From Streptomyces sp. A3M-1-3 (lineage in GTDB: Bacteria; Actinomycetota; Actinomycetes; Streptomycetales; Streptomycetaceae), in assembly GCF_024213665.1 (NCBI RefSeq), contig NZ_JANAVP010000007.1:62001-126000 (forward strand): a stretch of DNA of 64,000 nt, given 5' to 3'. Positions 59,528-64,000 of the stretch are shown here, one piece after another. Each line of letters starts with the position of its first letter. The stretch's first letter is position 1. Made by a program: the position numbers and the translations under genes. Below the pieces are notes generated by a model, which made no database searches, was not told the DNA's origin, and saw only the letters and a list, made by a program, of their open reading frames with translations.

Positions 59528-60759
59528 GGCTGACTGGCCTTTCGCTGCGCGGGCACCGTTGCGGTGCCTGGTTCGAGTACGACGGTCTCGCCGACCGCGT
59601 AGCGGGCGAGGGCGGGGCGCGGCGCCACCTCGTCGGCCGTACGGGACACCAGCCCGAGGGCGGCGAGCCGGGCTACGGCCTGTTCGACGAGTTCGGCTTC
59701 CATACCCGGCTCCCGGGCGGACTTGGCCCAGAAGCCGCCGTGCTCGGCGGCGAGTTCGCGGACGCGCAGAGCCAGCCGGCCGACGGTGACCGGGCCGCCC
59801 GCCGCGGCCAGGTGTTCGGCGAGAAGCAGCGTGATGTGGCCGTGGGTTCCCTGTTCGGGCATTCGGACGTCGGTGAGATCGTCGTCCGGGTCGACCATCG
59901 CGATGCCTTCGGCCCGTACTTCGGGGACCAGTCCGGTCAGTTCGGTGATCCGGGCGGTGAGGAAGCCGCGTTGGCGGGTGAGGTAGCCGAGTTCGGCGTC
60001 GCTCAGCTCGTCGTAGTAGAGGACGGGGTCGTCCAGGAGCCTGCGGGTCAGTGCCCGCCGCATGGCGCGGAAGCGCAGTTCGTCGCTGTCCAGGGCGGTT
60101 TCGGCGACGAGTTCGCTCAGCCGGTCGGCGAAGGCTTCGGCGTGCACGGTGGAGGGGCCGCGGCGCACGGCGAGCAGCCCGGCCAGGACCCGCCGTTCGA
60201 CGTCGTACAGGACGTCCCCCGCCCCGCTGACGTAGGCCTCCTCGTCGCCGGCGACCCGCCGCAGCACACCGAGGCTCAGCAGGAGCTTGACCACGGCGGC
60301 GAGGTCGAGGCGCTCGTCACGGCGGTCCAGGGTGAACTGGATGCCTGCCTGGGCGATCTGGGGGTCGGCGGCGTCGAGGACGACCTGGTCGGCGAGGCGG
60401 CCGAGGGCGGTCTGGCCCTCCCCGCGTTCGAGGGCGGCGAGGGCGAGGCACAGCAGGACGTAGCGGCGGCGGGTGAAGGGGGCGGCGGCGCGGGTTGCCT
60501 CGCGCGCGGGGTGGGTGGGGTCGGTGAAGACCCCGGGGATCTTGCGCAGGCGGGCGGCCTCGGCGTCCACCTGGAGGGGCCAGCCGGTGTTGCGGTCGAA
60601 CCATTCACGCAGTTCGGAGGCGTGCCGGCGGACGAGGCGGAACTCGTCGGCGCTCCGGCCGCGCGCGAGCAGGAGGGGCTGCTTCAGCAGGGCGCGGGCG
60701 GCCTTGCGGAGCTCGGCGGCGTGCTGCCCCTCAAGCACCTCGGCGAGTGGAGCGCTCAC
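59524..60759 (-). CDS. jetB: Wadjet JetB (DUF2398/TIGR02678 type)
   Basis: A 411-residue protein of the TIGR02678 family. It shows features of a kite-like winged-helix subunit: FTRRRYVLLCLALAALERGE and the middle GVLRRVAGDEEAYVSGAGD-like region followed by DVERRVLAGLLAVRRGPS. In Wadjet complexes JetB bridges the SMC subunit and the kleisin JetA. The GTG start overlaps the jetA stop (GTGA) and the stop overlaps the jetC start, so translation is coupled. Assignment rests on family recognition and gene order. Confidence 0.87.
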   Translation of the reverse strand: MSAPLAEVLEGQHAAELRKAARALLKQPLLLARGRSADEFRLVRRHASELREWFDRNTGWPLQVDAEAARLRKIPGVFTDPTHPAREATRAAAPFTRRRYVLLCLALAALERGEGQTALGRLADQVVLDAADPQIAQAGIQFTLDRRDERLDLAAVVKLLLSLGVLRRVAGDEEAYVSGAGDVLYDVERRVLAGLLAVRRGPSTVHAEAFADRLSELVAETALDSDELRFRAMRRALTRRLLDDPVLYYDELSDAELGYLTRQRGFLTARITELTGLVPEVRAEGIAMVDPDDDLTDVRMPEQGTHGHITLLLAEHLAAAGGPVTVGRLALRVRELAAEHGGFWAKSAREPGMEAELVEQAVARLAALGLVSRTADEVAPRPALARYAVGETVVLEPGTATVPAQRKASQP

Positions 60760-62318
60760 CGGTCGCCGTCTCCGTCCGTCAGGTCGATGATCTCGATGAG
60801 ATGGTCGGGCCCGCGGAAGGTGCCGGACGGCGTGCGGATCTCCGCCGTGCCGCCGTCGGCGAGTGCGCTGAGCCGGATCTCCATGGATCCGTCGTTGCTG
60901 GTGGCCACGGTATGCCGCATGCCGGGCCGCCAGGTGGCGAGGGCGTCGCCGAGCAGCTGGAGGAAGAGCCCGAAGGCCGCCGGGTCGAGCTCACCGAGCC
61001 CGGAGAGCCGGGTGATCCCGTCCGTGACGAGCCGGGCGCGGGCCGCCGCGGTCTCGGCGCTCTCCTTGGCGGCCACCTCCGCGAGCCAGGCGCGCCGCTC
61101 CTGCCGGTCTTCGACCCTGCGTGGCTTGCCGCGCCGTTCGTAGCTGCCGGTGCGGCGCAGTTGAGGGCTGATCCGCAGCGGCTCGGCCTCGGCCCACGGG
61201 GTGCCGGCCGGAACCGGCAGGGCGGCGCGGGTGGCGAGGGCGTCGGCGTCGACGGTGAGGTGCCGTGCGGGATAGAGCCCGAAGGCCGTCCGCCACAGGC
61301 GGTGCCGGGCATCGTCGTCAGGGGCCTCGGCGAACCAGCGGGCCAGCGTACGGAAGTCCGCGGACCGGTCGGAGCGTCCGGCCCGGCGCTCGTTCAGCGA
61401 CCGTACGACGGCCAGGAGCTGGGGGATCGCACCGAGGGCCCGGCCGCGCAGCAGCCGGGCCTGCGACTCGCGCCCGTCCCGGCTGATGAACCACGCGGCC
61501 AGCCCGGCCCAGCGACCGGCCCAGCGCTCGTACGCCTCCCGCTCGGCGTGCTCGGCCTCCTCCGGCGAGGCGTCGGCCGCCTCGCGGCCGGCGGCGGCGC
61601 GCAGCAGTGGCTCGATACTCCCGCCCTCCTCCAGTTCCAGGATCAGCCGGGCAATGCGTCCGCCGAGCGTGATCAGGTCCTGGATGAACCGCTCCAGGTA
61701 CTGGATGAGCCGGTCCTTGTAGGCGAGGAAGACCTCTTCCTCGACGTCGTGCAGGTCGATTGTCCGCTGCAGGGACCCCATGAAGGCGCGAGCGTTGTCG
61801 GCGAGGGCGGCGAACCTGCTGGCCAGCGCGTCGAGAGCCAGGTGCGTCTTGGCCTGATCCGGCTGTTCCTCGGCTGCCAGGACGAGGAGGGCACGCAGCT
61901 GGCTGACGATGTCGTGCAGGGCGACGGCCTGGAGGGCGCCGCGCCGCCCGAGCGCCTCGTCGTAGACGGACAGCGCTTCCTCGGCCGCTTCCCCGGCCCG
62001 GGTGAGCTGGTAGATGAACCGCTTGCGGTAGAAGTCCTCGACGGCGGTGACGCGGGCCGTGTCGGGGTCGGCGCGCAGGTTGCCCCAGCCGACGAGGCTG
62101 TCCAGCGCCTTGACCAGACCGTCAAGCTCAGCCGGTCCCGCCTCGGCCGGCAGCGCGGCGTACACGTCCTCGGGACGCAGGTGGACGGCGAACCGCTCCT
62201 TGGCGATGACGAATACCCGCATCACCTGACGGTAGAGCGCGGTGTTCTGCACGGTGAGGTGGGCAAAGGGGCTGAACCCGTCCAGCTGGGCGTCCGGAGC
62301 GGTGGTGGTGGCACTCAT
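60756..62318 (-). CDS. jetA: Wadjet JetA (DUF2397/TIGR02677 type)
   Basis: A 520-residue kleisin-like subunit of the TIGR02677 family. The N terminus contains FAHLTVQNTALYRQVMRVF, typical for this family, followed by a long helical region (DLHDVEEEVFLAYKDRLIQY, then FIQDLITLGGRIARLI). The first gene of jetABCD, it recruits JetB and closes the JetC ring in the known complex. The ATG at 62318 is chosen because family similarity begins just after it; its ribosome site is weak. No promoter could be called in the 304 nt upstream. Confidence 0.87.
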   Translation of the reverse strand: MSATTTAPDAQLDGFSPFAHLTVQNTALYRQVMRVFVIAKERFAVHLRPEDVYAALPAEAGPAELDGLVKALDSLVGWGNLRADPDTARVTAVEDFYRKRFIYQLTRAGEAAEEALSVYDEALGRRGALQAVALHDIVSQLRALLVLAAEEQPDQAKTHLALDALASRFAALADNARAFMGSLQRTIDLHDVEEEVFLAYKDRLIQYLERFIQDLITLGGRIARLILELEEGGSIEPLLRAAAGREAADASPEEAEHAEREAYERWAGRWAGLAAWFISRDGRESQARLLRGRALGAIPQLLAVVRSLNERRAGRSDRSADFRTLARWFAEAPDDDARHRLWRTAFGLYPARHLTVDADALATRAALPVPAGTPWAEAEPLRISPQLRRTGSYERRGKPRRVEDRQERRAWLAEVAAKESAETAAARARLVTDGITRLSGLGELDPAAFGLFLQLLGDALATWRPGMRHTVATSNDGSMEIRLSALADGGTAEIRTPSGTFRGPDHLIEIIDLTDGDGDR

Positions 62319-62444
62319 CGTCGGCCATTCTCTCGCAGCGGGCCCGCCCCCCGGAGAAGGACGAAAGTATTGGCTGATTCGCACCGGTATGAGTCACCGT
62401 AACGCACCTGGCGCGCACGCCGACGGCTGGAATCGAGACCAACC

Positions 62445-62552
62445 GTCGAGGACGGCCTGGAGTCCATCCGCGAGAAACTCCCGGACTCCGGCCCGTTGCG
62501 CGCCTGGCACTGGGCCGCGGCCACCCGGGGACGACGCACCACCAAGAAGTAG
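62445..62552 (+). pseudogene. 3' remnant of an unidentified gene
   Basis: A 35-codon stretch ending in a TAG has well-ordered protein character, VEDGLESIREKL then LRAWHWAAATRGRR and TTKK. Upstream the frame soon loses such character and has no start. The strong terminator at 62569 begins 17 nt after its stop, as expected for the end of a real gene. I read it as a truncated gene end left by insertion or deletion next to the jet operon. Family unknown. Confidence 0.4.
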
Positions 62553-62568
62553 GACCGCCGACAACGCC

Positions 62569-62606
62569 AACGGCCTCCGTGAACCCAGGCATTCACGGAG
62601 GCCGTT
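62569..62606. terminator. Bidirectional terminator hairpin
   Basis: A perfect 15-bp stem (62569-62583 with 62592-62606) with an 8-nt loop. It lies 17 nt after the DUF397 stop on the minus strand and 17 nt after the remnant stop on the plus strand. Confidence 0.8.
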
Positions 62607-62622
62607 CGGTCGGCGCCGATGC

Positions 62623-62832
62623 TCAGACGGGCAGCTGCCCGCCCTTGATGGCGGCAATGAAGGATGACCAGTCCGCCGCCGGGAACACGAGCACCGGACC
62701 GTGCGGGTTCTTGCTGTCCCGCACGGGGATGGCAGCGGCGAAGTCGTCCGAGACCTCAACGCACTGGCCACCATCCGAGTTGCTGTAGCTACTCTTGCGC
62801 CACGTAGCGGCGCTCAGGTCGACGGATCGCAC
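62623..62832 (-). CDS. DUF397 domain protein
   Basis: A 69-residue protein with the DUF397 pattern: TWRKSSYSNSDGGQCVEVS, then IPVRDSKNPHGPVLVF and WSSFIAAIKGG. The GTG at 62832 follows GGAGGAAGTGCC and overlaps the XRE gene by 19 nt. DUF397 proteins are common in Streptomyces beside XRE regulators with DUF5753, where the two act as a pair; some pairs affect development or antibiotic production. Confidence 0.9.
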   Translation of the reverse strand: MRSVDLSAATWRKSSYSNSDGGQCVEVSDDFAAAIPVRDSKNPHGPVLVFPAADWSSFIAAIKGGQLPV

Positions 62833-63656
62833 GGCACTTCCTCCAACACGCGCAGGATGCACTTCCGCGACTCGTCCGGGGACAGGGCCAAGTCGCGCAC
62901 CGCATCGTACATTTGCTGCAGACACTCAACCTGGCTGGCGGCCTCGATGAGTTCGCCACGGCTGGCGCTCTCCACATAGGCCACGGTACGGCCGTCCGGC
63001 ACTCGCAGGAACATCACGTCGGTGTGCGACAGACTGTGCGGCCCCGCGCTGTGCGGAAGCACCTGAAGCGCCACGTTCGGACGCTCAGACATCTCGACCA
63101 AATGCGCCAACTGCTCACGCCAGGCAGCCGCATCCCTCAGCGGCGTACGCAAAACGGTCTCGGAGAGGATCGAGCGAAAGTGGGGCGCGTCGTCGCCTTC
63201 CAGCAGGTCGCGCCGACTCAACCGAGCCTTGACCTGCTTGTCGATCTCCTCCCCCTTCAGCCGCCCGGCCGCCAGGACCTCCCTCGCGTACCCCTGCGTC
63301 TGAAGGACCCCGGGTGGCACTCCTACCGCGAAGTGCCACAGGCTCACCGCCTCCGCTTCCAGCGCCATATACCGCCGGTACCGCTCGCGGAACTGCGTGT
63401 GGTCCCCCGCCGCCAGCTCCCACAGCGCGAGCAACAGCCCCGGCGTCCCGTAATGCTGGTCCAGTGCCTGGACGACCTCCGGGCCGCCCAGGGTCTCGCC
63501 CTTCTCCATCTTCCCGAACAGCGACCAGTCCCAGCCCAGCCGCTCCCCGAGCTGCCGCAGGCTCGACCCGCTCCCCGTCCGCAGTAACCGCAGCTCCTCC
63601 GCGAACCTCTGCCGGGGCTCCTGGCTCCGGCCCGTGATCACCCGCCGTGGCGGCAT
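62814..63656 (-). CDS. XRE-family regulator with DUF5753 C-terminal domain
   Basis: A 280-residue protein. The N-terminal Cro/CI-type HTH spans about residues 15-70 (LRLLRTGSGSSLRQLGERLG, then WSLFGKMEKGETLGGPEVV). The DUF5753 domain follows, with ALEAEAVSLWHFAVGVPPGV, QTQGYAREVL and the ending DVMFLRVPDGRTVAYVES. It is the usual partner of the adjacent DUF397 gene. The ATG at 63656 lies behind GGAGGGGAG; the open frame extends 24 codons upstream without similarity. Confidence 0.9.
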   Translation of the reverse strand: MPPRRVITGRSQEPRQRFAEELRLLRTGSGSSLRQLGERLGWDWSLFGKMEKGETLGGPEVVQALDQHYGTPGLLLALWELAAGDHTQFRERYRRYMALEAEAVSLWHFAVGVPPGVLQTQGYAREVLAAGRLKGEEIDKQVKARLSRRDLLEGDDAPHFRSILSETVLRTPLRDAAAWREQLAHLVEMSERPNVALQVLPHSAGPHSLSHTDVMFLRVPDGRTVAYVESASRGELIEAASQVECLQQMYDAVRDLALSPDESRKCILRVLEEVPCDPST

Positions 63657-63848
63657 CGCGCGGCTCCCCTCCGTGACGTCCGTGGAAGGTGTGGAACTAA
63701 CGCCGTGGGGCGGGGAACCACAGCCCACCCACGGTGTCGCCGGCCTCCTGCGGATCCATGCTCGTAGTGCCCGGGCTACGCACAGTAATCCAAGCTGCGT
63801 CTGCAGGTCCGGGAAGCCGCAGAACAGCCAGCCGAAGGAGCCCGCGCC

Positions 63849-64000
63849 ATGACCACCCCGCCGCCCGCCACCCCCGACAAGGCCGCCCAGCGCAAGATCA
63901 AGGAGGCCATGGACGCCCGCGACGCCCTCGCCGCCGCCCTCACCCGGGCCGGCATCCAGTTGCCCGCCATGGACGTCCGTACCCCCTGGGCCGACGAGGC
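63849..64000 (+). CDS. Hypothetical protein (3' truncated by window edge)
   Basis: The frame starts at an ATG behind AAGGAGCCCGCGCC and stays open to the window end. The visible 50 residues begin MTTPPPATPDKAAQRKIKEA and continue with DALAAALTRAGIQLPAMDVR. This resembles small proteins found beside XRE/DUF397 pairs in Streptomyces; the function is unknown. It is divergent from the XRE gene, about 190 nt apart. Confidence 0.6.
   Translation, partial: MTTPPPATPDKAAQRKIKEAMDARDALAAALTRAGIQLPAMDVRTPWADE

Noticed and set aside
1..64000. tRNA, rRNA or phage attachment sites
   Set aside because: No cloverleaf with conserved T-loop sequence, rRNA segment, integrase gene or att-type duplicated gene end was recognised by eye.

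Overview
High-GC DNA with strong third-position GC bias, many GTG starts, and gene families typical of filamentous actinomycetes (SpoIIE-type phosphatase, XRE/DUF397 pair, conservon-type P450, secreted lipase with a lectin tail). This points to Streptomyces or a close relative, probably an accessory arm or island region because catabolic, defence and degraded mobile sequences are mixed. No rRNA, tRNA or CRISPR array was seen.

Layout: 1-2018, the end of a sugar-nucleotide/glycosyltransferase cluster. 2467-3206, a VOC protein and a transposase relic. 3207-7699, a five-gene LIV-type ABC importer (livF-G-M-H-K, minus strand). 8003-12338, an exported type-B carboxylesterase, a secreted lipase with a divergent TetR, and a shortened VOC gene. 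12400-20404, a minus-strand run: oligopeptide ABC importer, type-B esterase, tryptophan 2,3-dioxygenase. 20960-21652, a small alpha/beta hydrolase. 21836-31621, a minus-strand salicylate/gentisate catabolic cluster: CoA ligase, thioesterase, bifunctional salicylyl-CoA 5-hydroxylase, nitrilase, gentisate 1,2-dioxygenase, FAH-family hydrolase, maleate isomerase and a PaaX-type regulator. 31724-44372, an accessory block: anti-sigma-type ATPase, esterase, two PAP2 proteins, LacI regulator, P450, GH3 glycosidase, second GQSGG esterase and an MFS transporter behind a 20-codon leader. 44484-53935, SurE, two further type-B esterases, a Bcr-type MFS, a broken M20 peptidase and a PAS/GAF/SpoIIE regulator. 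54054-62318, a complete four-gene Wadjet (JetABCD) plasmid-defence operon. 62445-64000, a gene relic, an XRE/DUF397 pair and a partial ORF.

Working together (inference): aryl-CoA activation, 5-hydroxylation, thioester release and ring cleavage would take salicylate to gentisate and maleylpyruvate. With no glutathione/mycothiol maleylpyruvate isomerase seen, the FAH hydrolase and maleate cis-trans isomerase could finish as maleate to fumarate. Five type-B esterases, two smaller hydrolases, a GH3 beta-glycosidase, a nitrilase and a LIV importer could release or import salicylate from esters, glycosides or nitriles. Two regulatory signatures tie the parts together: a palindrome around TTACACGTGTAA in six intergenic places (including upstream of the lacI-type gene), and near-identical promoters with 16-bp spacers upstream of the hydroxylase, the ligase, the LIV importer and two esterases.
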